From a bacterium (GTDB lineage Bacteria > Verrucomicrobiota > Kiritimatiellia > CAIKKV01 > CAITUY01), in assembly GCA_037128595.1 (NCBI GenBank), contig JBAXWB010000012.1:1-64000 (forward strand): a DNA stretch of 64,000 nt, read 5' to 3'. The first letter of the stretch is position 1, and every line of letters starts with the position of its first letter. Made by a program: the position numbers and the translations under genes. Shown here piece by piece: positions 1 to 8,798 of the stretch. The notes under the pieces were generated by a model. The model was not told the origin of the DNA and ran no database searches. It was given only the letters and a program-made list of their open reading frames with translations.

Positions 1-57
1 CACAAGTCACCCCACAAGTCACCCCACAAGTCACCCCACAAGTCACCCCACAAGTTG
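1..57 (+). repeat. 12-bp tandem repeat encoding a TPQV linker
   Basis: The unit CACAAGTCACCC is repeated four times, followed by a partial copy, and continues past the window edge. It is in frame with the downstream gene, and each unit encodes Thr-Pro-Gln-Val. A repeat in coding frame explains the sequence better than a CRISPR or an origin iteron. Confidence 0.85.
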
Positions 58-272
58 TAACGATTTTGGAAAGAGCAGGCCAAGAGGCTAGTGCGTCTGA
101 TCTTCAGGTCGTGCTCGGGCTGAAGGATCGAGTGTACTTCCTAAAGCGATATTTAGAGCCTTGTCTGACTGCTGGTTGGTTGATACGAACCATTCCCGAC
201 AAACCGCGTAGCAGTAAGCAGAAATACCGCCTTACAGACCAGGGGCGATCCGTGCTTGCTAAAGCCAAGTAA
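1..272 (+). CDS. C-terminal fragment of a winged-helix protein (Fic or AlbA/RecG-like type)
   Basis: The reading frame is open from the window edge (codons begin at base 3) to TAA at 270-272, so only the end of the protein is visible. It starts with a run of Gln-Val-Thr-Pro repeats and continues into about 70 residues with the pattern LGLKDRVYFLKRYLEP and IPDKPRSSKQKYRLT. That pattern is familiar from the C-terminal winged-helix domain of Fic-family proteins and of AlbA/RecG-like ATP-binding regulators, where TPQV repeats often form the linker. The catalytic part lies outside the window, so the two families cannot be told apart. The family call is from recognition of the tail only. Confidence 0.6.
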   Translation, partial: QVTPQVTPQVTPQVTPQVVTILERAGQEASASDLQVVLGLKDRVYFLKRYLEPCLTAGWLIRTIPDKPRSSKQKYRLTDQGRSVLAKAK

Positions 273-798
273 TTTTCGATTCTCGTCGAATTTTCCTTTC
301 TCCCCAGGCTCCAAAAGCGTAAATTCCCAGTCAACTGGGAACGTAATATTTTAAGGGCTACTACCTGACAACCGAACCCGAAAACGCAATGCCGTCGAAA
401 TCCTGGGTACTTCCAAAAACGCATGTCCCCGCTTCACCGGTGAAGGACCGTGGCCACAGATACTTCACTCCGTTCTGATCTGGTCGTATTAAAAACAATT
501 TGTCGGAACGGATGGTGTGTGCAAGGTCTTTTGCTTTGACGCTTCTGGCACAGGTTTCGACAGAGCGAAACCCTCCATAAGGATTGAAAACATGAAAATA
601 TCATGTGTTTTCAAAATGGAGGGATGCGCTCCGTCGCATCCGCGGCGCCAAAATAGGCCAAAAAAAGATCCTAATGGTGTGTGGCCGGCATAAAATTGCC
701 CATGTAAGGTCATTGGCTGTGGCTTGAGGTTTCACCTGACCACCCATCCCAATATTCACTTGTTTTCAAAACGCTGAAAATAACCTAGATAATTTTCA
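273..798. other. Intergenic region of 526 bp with a paired hairpin element
   Basis: No convincing gene is seen. The notable content is two hairpin units at 553-578 and 616-641, head to head, with a further inverted repeat between them. The rest shows no recognisable RNA gene, promoter or terminator. Confidence 0.6.
553..641. repeat. Two head-to-head copies of the ATGGAG/CTCYGT hairpin repeat
   Basis: On the minus strand the first unit reads ATGGAG, stem GGTTTCG, loop CTCTGT, stem CGAAACC (plus-strand positions 578 to 553). The second unit, on the plus strand, is ATGGAG 616-621, stem GGATGCG 622-628, loop CTCCGT 629-634 and stem CGCATCC 635-641. Between them TTGAAAACA and ATGA pair with TCATG and TGTTTTCAA. 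With the flanking CCCTCCAT/ATGGAGGG the whole could fold as one long hairpin. The arrangement recalls paired REP elements. Confidence 0.75.
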
Positions 799-3408
799 TC
801 AGGGGGCCCAGAAAAACCCATTCATCTCGTTGCGTTGGCGCGGCTGGCGGTTTTTCAGCGGATCGGAGGGCATCCATCCCTTGTCCAGAAACGCCCCCAG
901 CATCAATGCCACCGGTCCGATCGTCTCCTGCACCGTGAATTCATTGCAGAGCGGGTCGCGATAACCGTGCGGCCCGATCGCGCGCCACAGCGGGACGATG
1001 AGGTCGCCTTTGGCGTTATAAGCCGCCTTGTCCAGGAAATCGATCCGGTGCTGCACCTTGTCACTCGTAGGTGAATCGGGGATGTTCATGGAGACGACAT
1101 TCTGGATGACGCCGAAGGGGGTGGTGATGATGCCGTAGGGGGTAATGCCCGGAACGGGATCCAGGATGCCGTCACGCCGGGTTTCCTGATCCTGCACCAC
1201 GGGTATATAGGCATCGCCGATCCCTGTGGTTTGCACCAGACTCAAGGGGTTGCAACCCAATAGGAAATCGGCATTGAGCAGGGCCCATAGCCTGTACTTC
1301 TCCTCGCCAGTCAGCTTCCAGGCTAAAATCAGATAACGGGCCCACGATGCCGATACGGCGCCACCCCACCGGCGGGATTTCTGTTCGCGCCAGGAATGCC
1401 GGTACGGCACGTCCATGGCATTGGTGATCGCCTCATTGGCGAACGCGACCAGTTCGGTTTTAGCTTTTTCCCTGATTTCAGGGTTGAGGCCGGGCAGGTC
1501 GAGTGACGCCAGTTCATAGAGGACGGCGTAATTCAGGTTGTAGTTCGGGTAGGATTTGAAGTAGCGGACATTGTTCGCCCCAAACTTGGTATTCAAATCG
1601 CTGATATACGCTTTATTGCCCGTGAGAACGGCAAGATTCGCTGCGGCCATGCCACCCTGGAAATCATGATCGCCCTCTTTTTCGATCAGGGTCAGGGTCT
1701 TCGGGGTTGGCGTCTTATCCGTGGGGCCCTGGAGCGTGACCGTGATCTTCATGCCATCTTTGGAATGGGCTGGATTGTTCGCCCACTGGTAGGCCTTTTC
1801 CGCCGTGGCCAGGTACTCGGCCGCGATGGCGGGGTTGAACGGCTTGACCAGACGCGCAAACATGGAGGCGCTGGCGGCGTAATACATGGTGCTGACCCGG
1901 TCGGGCAGGGAAAGAAAATAGGGATCGGTATCCTTGTCCGGCATGCCCTTGTGTTGAGGATGACTGAAGGTTTCGATGCGGCCGGAGACCGAGCCATCGG
2001 GTTGCTGGGATCGCTTCCAGACGTCGATGCCATACCGGGCCTCGTCCAGCAGGTCCGGGATGCCATTGCCGCTTTCCGGGAGGTTGAGCTGTCCGTCCGT
2101 AAAGGCCGTGGGGTTCAAGTCATAAAGGAGCAGAAGGTCCCAAACGGGCACATGGTGCGAATTGCGGCGATCGTAGTCGGCGGCATCATGCCAGCCACCC
2201 CAGACGTCGTAGGTCTTGTTGGTGTCGGCCGTTTGCCGGACCACCTCGAAATCAAACTGCTTGATCTTGTTGACGCTGCTGCCGTCATCCAGCCGCCAGG
2301 CTCCCATATTGCCCACCAGCTTGCAGGTCCCGATGGGTGTGTGGTGACAGGTATTGCGTGTCCAGGCCGTGTATTTTGACTCCAGGGCGCAACCGCAGCG
2401 TTGATGAAAGAAGCCGCGGGTGGCCGTATAGAACGCCTCGCCCAAGGCGTTTTTGTCGATAATGAATTCATAGGAGCGGCCCATACCCGGCACACGGATG
2501 TAATACGCGCCAGATTGGCTGAAGGCGGTGAAGTCCATTTCATAGACATCTTCCCCGCTGTAGCGCTCCTGTTTTTTCATGCCCCACGTGGCGGTATCTT
2601 TGCTGCGCAACAGGATCTTTCCTTCGAAACAGACAGCATGGGTGGTGGCATCGCAAATCTGGAATGTACGGAAGGCGGAATAGTCAACCGGCCCGACCAG
2701 CGGAATCCACTCGCCCAGATAGGCGTATTTTTTGGGTGCATCGGGCAGGTAGCCGACCTGATTCACCTTGATGGCAGGCGTGATCACGCGGGTGTCATTG
2801 AAGATGAACTCATACCTCCGTCCATCGGCTTGTTGCACGGTGTATTTTTTCCCGCACTGAAGGGGGAAGGGCCATTTCAAATAGGCGCAATGCCCGATGA
2901 CGTAATCGAAACACTCCCGCAAGGGGGCGTCGGGCGCGTAGTCGCGGGTCCCTAGCGAATTGGCCCAATAGCTGACCTTTTCGGGATTCACCGGCTGGCG
3001 GTAGTTCGGATCATCCGGACTGCTAAGGGTGAAATTGGCGGGGTTTTTCATCCAGATATGTTGTGTGCTCAGTTTCTCGTAACCGATTTTCCAGAGGAGC
3101 GCACGCTGTTTATAGCGGGGCCAATTCGGGTTCCCGGTGGTCTCGAGATCCAGAAGGTCCTTGTTGCGGTCATCGAACGCCTGCTTGGCATCGGCGTAGA
3201 TCAACGCCTCGGTTTCGTCCATGTAATCATTAATCAGCAGCAGCCACTGAGGGGAATACACATAAACCTTGTCGATGGTTTTGGCGGCGGAGGCGTAAAT
3301 TCCAGGTTTCGATTCTTTGACGGCCGGTTCGGCGTGAAGGGGGGACGGGAAGGTTCCCAGGGTCACTAACACACAGCAAACAAAAAGGGCGGGCGTGGTG
3401 ATTTTCAT
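799..3408 (-). CDS. Secreted glycoside hydrolase family 9-type enzyme
   Basis: An 869-residue protein. The start at 3408 is chosen because it begins a clear signal peptide (MKITTPALFVCC..., likely cleaved after LHA); an open frame upstream has no signal. After about 200 residues without a recognised domain comes an Ig-like CelD_N-type segment (VNQVGYLPDAPKKYAYLGEW), then the alpha/alpha barrel. GGWHDAADYD at about residues 404-413 matches the GH9 aspartate pair (usually DAGD, here DAAD), and the region LLDEARYGIDVWKRSQQPDG is typical of the family. GH9 enzymes are mostly endoglucanases, but the exact substrate cannot be read here. It is divergent from the rhamnosidase gene with 88 bp between them, so a shared control region is plausible. 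Confidence 0.88.
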   Translation of the reverse strand: MKITTPALFVCCVLVTLGTFPSPLHAEPAVKESKPGIYASAAKTIDKVYVYSPQWLLLINDYMDETEALIYADAKQAFDDRNKDLLDLETTGNPNWPRYKQRALLWKIGYEKLSTQHIWMKNPANFTLSSPDDPNYRQPVNPEKVSYWANSLGTRDYAPDAPLRECFDYVIGHCAYLKWPFPLQCGKKYTVQQADGRRYEFIFNDTRVITPAIKVNQVGYLPDAPKKYAYLGEWIPLVGPVDYSAFRTFQICDATTHAVCFEGKILLRSKDTATWGMKKQERYSGEDVYEMDFTAFSQSGAYYIRVPGMGRSYEFIIDKNALGEAFYTATRGFFHQRCGCALESKYTAWTRNTCHHTPIGTCKLVGNMGAWRLDDGSSVNKIKQFDFEVVRQTADTNKTYDVWGGWHDAADYDRRNSHHVPVWDLLLLYDLNPTAFTDGQLNLPESGNGIPDLLDEARYGIDVWKRSQQPDGSVSGRIETFSHPQHKGMPDKDTDPYFLSLPDRVSTMYYAASASMFARLVKPFNPAIAAEYLATAEKAYQWANNPAHSKDGMKITVTLQGPTDKTPTPKTLTLIEKEGDHDFQGGMAAANLAVLTGNKAYISDLNTKFGANNVRYFKSYPNYNLNYAVLYELASLDLPGLNPEIREKAKTELVAFANEAITNAMDVPYRHSWREQKSRRWGGAVSASWARYLILAWKLTGEEKYRLWALLNADFLLGCNPLSLVQTTGIGDAYIPVVQDQETRRDGILDPVPGITPYGIITTPFGVIQNVVSMNIPDSPTSDKVQHRIDFLDKAAYNAKGDLIVPLWRAIGPHGYRDPLCNEFTVQETIGPVALMLGAFLDKGWMPSDPLKNRQPRQRNEMNGFFWAP

Positions 3409-3496
3409 GCCGGAGATGATGCAGAAATGAGCTATTGCAGTCAAGCGGGGATGCAAATTCTTGACTTCCGTCCAGTCTGTCGTCACCATTCCGCCC

Positions 3497-6151
3497 ATGA
3501 CCATTCCTACCCATTTGTGCTGTAATGATCTTGACCATCCCCTGGGCGTGGAAAGCCCACACCCCCTGTTCAGTTGGATTATGGAGTCGGGTGAGCGGGG
3601 GCAGTGCCAGACCGCTTATGAGGTCTGCGTTTCCTCAACTCCCGAAGGCCTCGCGGGAGAGGTGGCGGATTTATGGAGTAGTGGGCTGGTGCAATCCGCT
3701 CAATCCACGCAGGTATCCTATGCCGGCACCCCGCTGCGGTCGAGGCAACGCGGCTACTGGAAGGTGCGACTGCATGACCAGAGCGGTACGCCCGGCCCGT
3801 GGAGTGAGTCGGCGTGCTTTGAGATGGGTTTGCTTAGGGGAACCGACTGGCGCGCCCAATGGATTGCGCCGGCGGACTACAGCATGAAGGAGGTGCCACC
3901 CGCCCCCCTCTTGAGGCGCGCCTTCCAGTTGCCCGCGGGGTATAAAAAAGCCAGGGCTTATGTGTGCGGTCTTGGCTATTATGAGTTCCATGTCAATGGC
4001 CGGCGTATTGGCGACGAGGTGCTGATGCCGGCCTTTTCGCGTTACGATCGCACGTCCTATTATCAGACCTGGGATGTGACCCCGGCGTTGCAGGCCGGGG
4101 AGAATGTGCTGGGCATCACCCTGGGTAACGGCTGGTATAATTGTTTCACGGAGGAAGTCTGGGATTACAAGCAGGCGCCCTGGCGCGCCCAACCGAAATT
4201 GCGGTTACAACTTGAAGTCGAACTCGCCAATGGCCGGACTCAGCGCATCGTGAGCGATATCAGCTGGCAGGCCGGCACGGGCCCCATTGTGTTTGATGGG
4301 CTGCGAAATGGAGAGACCTATGACAGCCGGCGGGAGCAACCCGGCTGGTCGGCACCCGGCTTTGATGCCTCAACTTGGAAAAAAACCAGGATTGTGCCGT
4401 CACCCGGCGGGACGCTGCGCTCCCAGCAATTCACGCCCATTCGCGTCACCGGTTCCATCCGGCCGGTGAGCGTACGTGAGGTCAAGCCGGGGGTCTGGGT
4501 GTTTGACCTCGGTCAGAACATCGCGGGGTGGTCCCGGGTCACGGCGCACGGGCCTGCCGGAACGACCATCACCCTGCGCCACGCCGAGAAACTGGATGCT
4601 GAAGGCGATATTGATCCCCGCAACATCAACTGGTTTATCAAGAGTGGTCAGTGCCAAACCGACCAGTTCATTCTCAAAGGGGAAGGCGATGAGGTGTTCC
4701 AGCCCCGTTTCACCTATCACGGGTTCCAGTATGTCCAGATGACCGGGTTTCCGGGAACGCCCACCCTGGACAGTCTGACGGGAATCACCGTACATACGGA
4801 TTTTAAAACCCAAGGGGAGTTTGAGTGTTCCCATCCGCTTCTGAATACGATCCAGCGCGCCGCGCGCTGGTCCACCCTGGGCAATTACCACGGTATTCCC
4901 ACCGACTGTCCCCACCGCGAGAAGAACGGCTGGACGGGCGATGCCCATTTGTCAGCCGAACAGGTTCTGTTGAACTTCAACCCTGATACCGCCTACCGGA
5001 AGTGGCTGCGGGATTTTCACGACGTCCAGCGGGAGAGCGGGCAACTGCCGGGCATTATTCCAACCGGTGGCTGGGGCTACAACTGGGGGAGTGGTCCAGC
5101 CTGGGACAGCGCCCTGATTCTGATTCCCTGGTATCTCTACCTGTACCGGGGCGACCGCGCGGTGCTGGCTGAAAATTACGCCGCCATGACGCGGTATATC
5201 GCCTATATGACCTCGATGGCCTCCGGGGATACCGTCGATTTCGGGCTCGGGGATTGGTGTCCTCCCGTTGGGGAGGCCAGTGACCACAAATGTCCCATCC
5301 GGGTCACGGATACGGCCTATTACTATGTGGATGTCAGCCGGGTGGCCATCATCGCCGGGTTGCTGGGCAAAAAGGCGGATGCCGCCCGTTACCGCAAGCT
5401 TGCGGTGAAAATCCGCAAGGCATTCCAGAAACACTTCCTTGATCGCGGCACAGGAATGGTTACCGGAAACACACAGACCTCCATGGCCTGCGCCTTATAT
5501 CAGGATCTGGTCGATCCCGCCGATCAGCCGAACGTGTTGGCGGCGCTGGTGAGTGAAGTTGAGGCGAGCCACCGCCATATCGATTGCGGGATTCTGGGAA
5601 CCAAATATCTGCTCCATATCCTGACGGACCTAGGCCGGGCTGATCTGGCGTATGCGATCGCCACGCAAACCGATTTCCCGAGCTGGGGCCATTGGTTCGA
5701 ACAGGGCGCCACCACGCTCTGGGAGAACTGGAATGGACACGCCTCGCGGAACCACCACATGTTCAGCGATATCAGCGCGTGGTTCTACCGTGGACTGGCC
5801 GGTATCCGTCCGGATCCAGGGGAACCGGGTTTCAAGAATGTGATTATCCAGCCCGCCCCCGTGCCGGGTCTGGACTGGGTAAAGGCCTGGCACCAGTCGC
5901 CCTATGGACGTATTGAAAGCCGCTGGACGCAAGAGGCCGGAACCTTCCGGCTCGAGGTGACCATTCCTCCGAATAGTCACGGTGAGATCCATCTGCCAAC
6001 CTCCTCGGTGGCGTCCGTCTGTATTGACGACCGTTCTCCGTCGGGTATCCCTGGAGTCGAGCCGGCTGGCCCCGACTCCCTGGGCCGGCCGGTTTTCAAG
6101 GTCCCCTCCGGCCATTACCGATTTTCTTGTGCCGTGCGAAGGTCTTGCTAA
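3497..6151 (+). CDS. Alpha-L-rhamnosidase, GH78 family
   Basis: The protein has 884 residues and begins at ATG 3497 (MTIPTHLCCNDL); an upstream GTG-type start is possible. Family marks in order are the N-terminal beta domain, WRAQWIAPAD, GLGYYEFHVNGRRIGDEVL, the barrel motif DCPHREKNGWTGDAH at about residue 469, and GATTLWENW near residue 737, where catalytic glutamates of GH78 lie. GH78 enzymes release L-rhamnose from plant polysaccharides and glycosides. There is no obvious signal peptide, so it may act in the cytoplasm on imported oligosaccharides. It is followed after 20 bp by another glycosidase gene, most likely in one operon. Confidence 0.92.
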   Translation: MTIPTHLCCNDLDHPLGVESPHPLFSWIMESGERGQCQTAYEVCVSSTPEGLAGEVADLWSSGLVQSAQSTQVSYAGTPLRSRQRGYWKVRLHDQSGTPGPWSESACFEMGLLRGTDWRAQWIAPADYSMKEVPPAPLLRRAFQLPAGYKKARAYVCGLGYYEFHVNGRRIGDEVLMPAFSRYDRTSYYQTWDVTPALQAGENVLGITLGNGWYNCFTEEVWDYKQAPWRAQPKLRLQLEVELANGRTQRIVSDISWQAGTGPIVFDGLRNGETYDSRREQPGWSAPGFDASTWKKTRIVPSPGGTLRSQQFTPIRVTGSIRPVSVREVKPGVWVFDLGQNIAGWSRVTAHGPAGTTITLRHAEKLDAEGDIDPRNINWFIKSGQCQTDQFILKGEGDEVFQPRFTYHGFQYVQMTGFPGTPTLDSLTGITVHTDFKTQGEFECSHPLLNTIQRAARWSTLGNYHGIPTDCPHREKNGWTGDAHLSAEQVLLNFNPDTAYRKWLRDFHDVQRESGQLPGIIPTGGWGYNWGSGPAWDSALILIPWYLYLYRGDRAVLAENYAAMTRYIAYMTSMASGDTVDFGLGDWCPPVGEASDHKCPIRVTDTAYYYVDVSRVAIIAGLLGKKADAARYRKLAVKIRKAFQKHFLDRGTGMVTGNTQTSMACALYQDLVDPADQPNVLAALVSEVEASHRHIDCGILGTKYLLHILTDLGRADLAYAIATQTDFPSWGHWFEQGATTLWENWNGHASRNHHMFSDISAWFYRGLAGIRPDPGEPGFKNVIIQPAPVPGLDWVKAWHQSPYGRIESRWTQEAGTFRLEVTIPPNSHGEIHLPTSSVASVCIDDRSPSGIPGVEPAGPDSLGRPVFKVPSGHYRFSCAVRRSC

Positions 6152-6171
6152 ACCAGAGAGGCATCAACCAA

Positions 6172-8487
6172 ATGAATAACCCGATGAGCAAGAAGCCCAT
6201 AGAGATTATCGCCTGGAGCTGCGGAGGGGAGCGGGCTGATGACGCCGCCCTCAATACCTGGCAGGTCCTGCGACCTGACGGGCTTTTGCCTTTCACCGGT
6301 GAGTCAAAGTTTTACAAGGCGCGGATTCGAAGTACCGGGGCGGGGGCTCTGGTGCTTCACCTTGAAAGTCCACGCCCCATCCGCGTCCGGGCGGCCGGTG
6401 AGCGGGTGCTTGATGAACCTCTGGCCTGGCGTAGTTTCCAGCGCAAAGTGGTGGCCGCCCTCGTTCTGCCGGTCGAGGCCGGGACGCCTGAATTGCTGAT
6501 AGAGGTGGGGGCGCGGCCCTGCCACCCCTCCAAGATTGATGACCACTGTCCCTCCCGTCGGCGTGAGGCCGTCATGCGTGAACTTGCGGCCATCCTGCCT
6601 GATGTGCTCCGGTTGGAAGGGCATATCCACGAAGCGGTGGCCGTTCACCCGACGGCCCTGCGGTTTCTGCCGGGACAGTTTGTTAAGGAGGGCTGGATCT
6701 GGCAGGAAATCCTCATCCGGCCTGTACCGGGCAGCGAGCAGTCGCCAGGAACGGCCATCCGCTCCGTGGCCGAGCTTCCGCCTGTGTTTATTACGGTCAG
6801 TGGCCCGGTGGTGCCGGACCGGGTTCACGATGGAACGACTGACGAGGAACGCCGGGCCGGCTTGCGGCATCTCTACATTCCGGTTGCGTCCAGTGACCCT
6901 GCCACGCCCGTTGTCCGGAAACCCGGGCCCGAAGCCCGGCCTGAACCCCGGCAGGAAGTCGTGGCGCAGGTGGCCTTGCGCGTGGAATGCCCCCAGGCCG
7001 TTGAACTCACCATGCCCGTTTTCGAAAGTCTTGGCCGAAAAGCGCCGCAACGGGAGTATCGGGCCCTTGTGTGGCCGGACTGGGAGACGGTCCGGGCCAA
7101 TCTTCCTGAACCGGTTCTGCCTCCTGACCTGATTCATTTCAAAGCCTTGTACGAGGAAGCCTGGCAGATGCTGCTCCGGCTGGTGCGGACCCCCCGGCCT
7201 GAAAGCGGTCTGCCCAACAGTTACATCGGCACCGGCACCAACTTCCCGCACTGCCAGTTTGTCTGGGACACCTCCTTCACGGCGATGGCCGCCGCCTATG
7301 GCTGGCGGGCAATTCCGGCCCAGGCTTCGCTCGATCTGCTGTATTCACGGCAGTTTGACGGCGGATACCTGCACCGCGAGCACGATGTCCGTGACGGTAC
7401 GCCCTTGCTCTACGAGCCTGACTTCAGTCCCAATCCCCCCATTATGGCCATTGCCGAATGGAAGCTGGCCTGCTTGACGGGCGACCGGTCCCGCTTGATG
7501 AAGGTCTATCCGGCCTTGACTGAACTGTTTGAGTGGCTGGAAGCCAATCGCCAACTTCCAGACGGAACTTTCTGGACGACGGGCCTGGCCAATGGACTGG
7601 ACAACTCCCCCTCGCTCGGGGACGGATATCCTGACCTCACGGCGCAAATGGCACACCATGCGGAAATGATGGCCCTCATGGCCGACACCCTCGGGCGCCC
7701 GGAGGAAGCGGCGGAGTGGCGGGCCAAGCATGCCCGGATCGGTGCAGCCCTCAACGCCCGGCTGTGGAGCGAGTCGATGACGTTCTACTCCACCTCTTTG
7801 CCAGGGGGCGGACACAACCCGAACAAGGTCGTTACCGGCTTTTGGCCCCTGTGGGCGGGAGTGGTGCCGCCGGAGCGGGTGGAGCCTCTGGCCGTTCATC
7901 TCAAGGATCCGGCCAGCTTCTGGCGGCATCATCCGGTTCCCAGTCTGGCGGCGGACTCCCCGCACTTCAAACCATTGGGGCAATATTGGCTCGGCTCCAC
8001 TTGGGCGCCCACGAATTACGCGACTATTAAGGGCTTCCAGCGGGCAGGCCGGCAGGCGCTGGCCTTGGAGACGACCCTGCGCCACCTCCAGTGTCTACAT
8101 GATGTCTATAAGACCACCGGCTCACTTTGGGAGAATTATTGCAGCGAGGCGTCCACCCCCGGCAACTGGTCGGCCGCCGATTATTGCTGGACGGCGCTCG
8201 GCCCCATTGCCCTCCTGTTCGAGGTGATTATCGGCCTGGAACCGGATGCGCTCAACCGTCGTCTGGTGTGGACTCCCCCCATGGGCATGAATGTGGGCGC
8301 AAAGCGGTATCCCCTAGGGCGGGCGACGGTCGATCTGCAGGTGACTCACGAAGGCTCGAAACAGGTGTTCTGTATCAAATCCGATTGCCCATTCACCCTC
8401 GAAGTGAGGCGTGACGGGGAGTGTAAAACGGTGGCCTGCGCTGTTGGAACCACCTGGGCCTCTTTTAACTCAGCCGATTCAAAATAG
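6172..8487 (+). CDS. GH63/trehalase-like (alpha/alpha)6-barrel glycosidase
   Basis: A 771-residue protein starting at ATG 6172, with AGAGAGG ten bases upstream. The first 300 residues form a beta-rich region without a clear family. From residue about 340 the chain carries barrel motifs seen in GH63, GH37 and mannosylglycerate hydrolase-like enzymes: FVWDTSFTAMAAAYG near 365, FDGGYLHRE, ANGLDNSPS, YWLGSTWAPTNYATIKG, and LWENYCSEASTPG near 650. A C-terminal beta segment follows. The substrate is unknown. It probably completes breakdown of the rhamnose-containing glycan handled by the upstream GH78 enzyme. No signal peptide is seen, which also points to a cytoplasmic site. Confidence 0.8.
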   Translation: MNNPMSKKPIEIIAWSCGGERADDAALNTWQVLRPDGLLPFTGESKFYKARIRSTGAGALVLHLESPRPIRVRAAGERVLDEPLAWRSFQRKVVAALVLPVEAGTPELLIEVGARPCHPSKIDDHCPSRRREAVMRELAAILPDVLRLEGHIHEAVAVHPTALRFLPGQFVKEGWIWQEILIRPVPGSEQSPGTAIRSVAELPPVFITVSGPVVPDRVHDGTTDEERRAGLRHLYIPVASSDPATPVVRKPGPEARPEPRQEVVAQVALRVECPQAVELTMPVFESLGRKAPQREYRALVWPDWETVRANLPEPVLPPDLIHFKALYEEAWQMLLRLVRTPRPESGLPNSYIGTGTNFPHCQFVWDTSFTAMAAAYGWRAIPAQASLDLLYSRQFDGGYLHREHDVRDGTPLLYEPDFSPNPPIMAIAEWKLACLTGDRSRLMKVYPALTELFEWLEANRQLPDGTFWTTGLANGLDNSPSLGDGYPDLTAQMAHHAEMMALMADTLGRPEEAAEWRAKHARIGAALNARLWSESMTFYSTSLPGGGHNPNKVVTGFWPLWAGVVPPERVEPLAVHLKDPASFWRHHPVPSLAADSPHFKPLGQYWLGSTWAPTNYATIKGFQRAGRQALALETTLRHLQCLHDVYKTTGSLWENYCSEASTPGNWSAADYCWTALGPIALLFEVIIGLEPDALNRRLVWTPPMGMNVGAKRYPLGRATVDLQVTHEGSKQVFCIKSDCPFTLEVRRDGECKTVACAVGTTWASFNSADSK

Positions 8488-8798
8488 TCCTCCATGATGA
8501 ACGCCCTGGCTTCAGCCTCACAATATTGGATTAATTCCAGACTTCGGGTCTGCATCAAGTCAGGACATTGTTTACTCATATTTTCACTCCCACTAAATCT
8601 ACTGATAGATAATATATATATAGTTATTGAATAAATGCATATCGGGGAAATCCTGAATTTGCATCAGGGTATTGCTGATTAAGCAAAAGGGTTATGATTG
8701 AGCCGTACAGACCTTGTTTGATGCCCAGTACCGCAAATCGTTGGCTTGAAGGTGGCCGCGAGGGGTGGTACTTTCCGCAACTGAAGAAAGAGGCAGTG
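8488..8798. other. AT-rich intergenic region before the polysaccharide operon
   Basis: A stretch near 8600-8640 is unusually A+T rich (a run of TATATATATA) compared with its surroundings, and suits a promoter region. An open frame on the minus strand from 8579 runs into the end of the glycosidase gene; only its first 30 codons are free of overlap, so it may be a gene remnant or chance. An ATG at 8694 in frame with the deacetylase gives an alternative longer start for that gene. Confidence 0.4.
8663..8679. repeat. Single arm of the ATCAGGG-TTGCTGAT repeat
   Basis: The 17 bases ATCAGGGTATTGCTGAT differ by one base from the right arm of the perfect inverted repeat at 16254-16292. The left arm is missing or decayed (AGCAAAAGGGTT follows on the right). 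It looks like a second, smaller repeat family. Confidence 0.5.

Noticed and set aside
1-57. CRISPR-like or iteron-like direct repeats at the window start
   Set aside because: Units are only 12 bp without spacers and read in frame as a TPQV linker.
1666-2379. Long plus-strand open frame opposite the GH9 gene
   Set aside because: It lies wholly on the antisense of a well-supported gene and shows no family pattern; typical of high-GC shadow frames.
8346-8579. Small minus-strand frame after the GH63-like gene
   Set aside because: Most of it overlaps the end of the glycosidase gene in antisense; only 30 codons are free, so a real gene is not supported.
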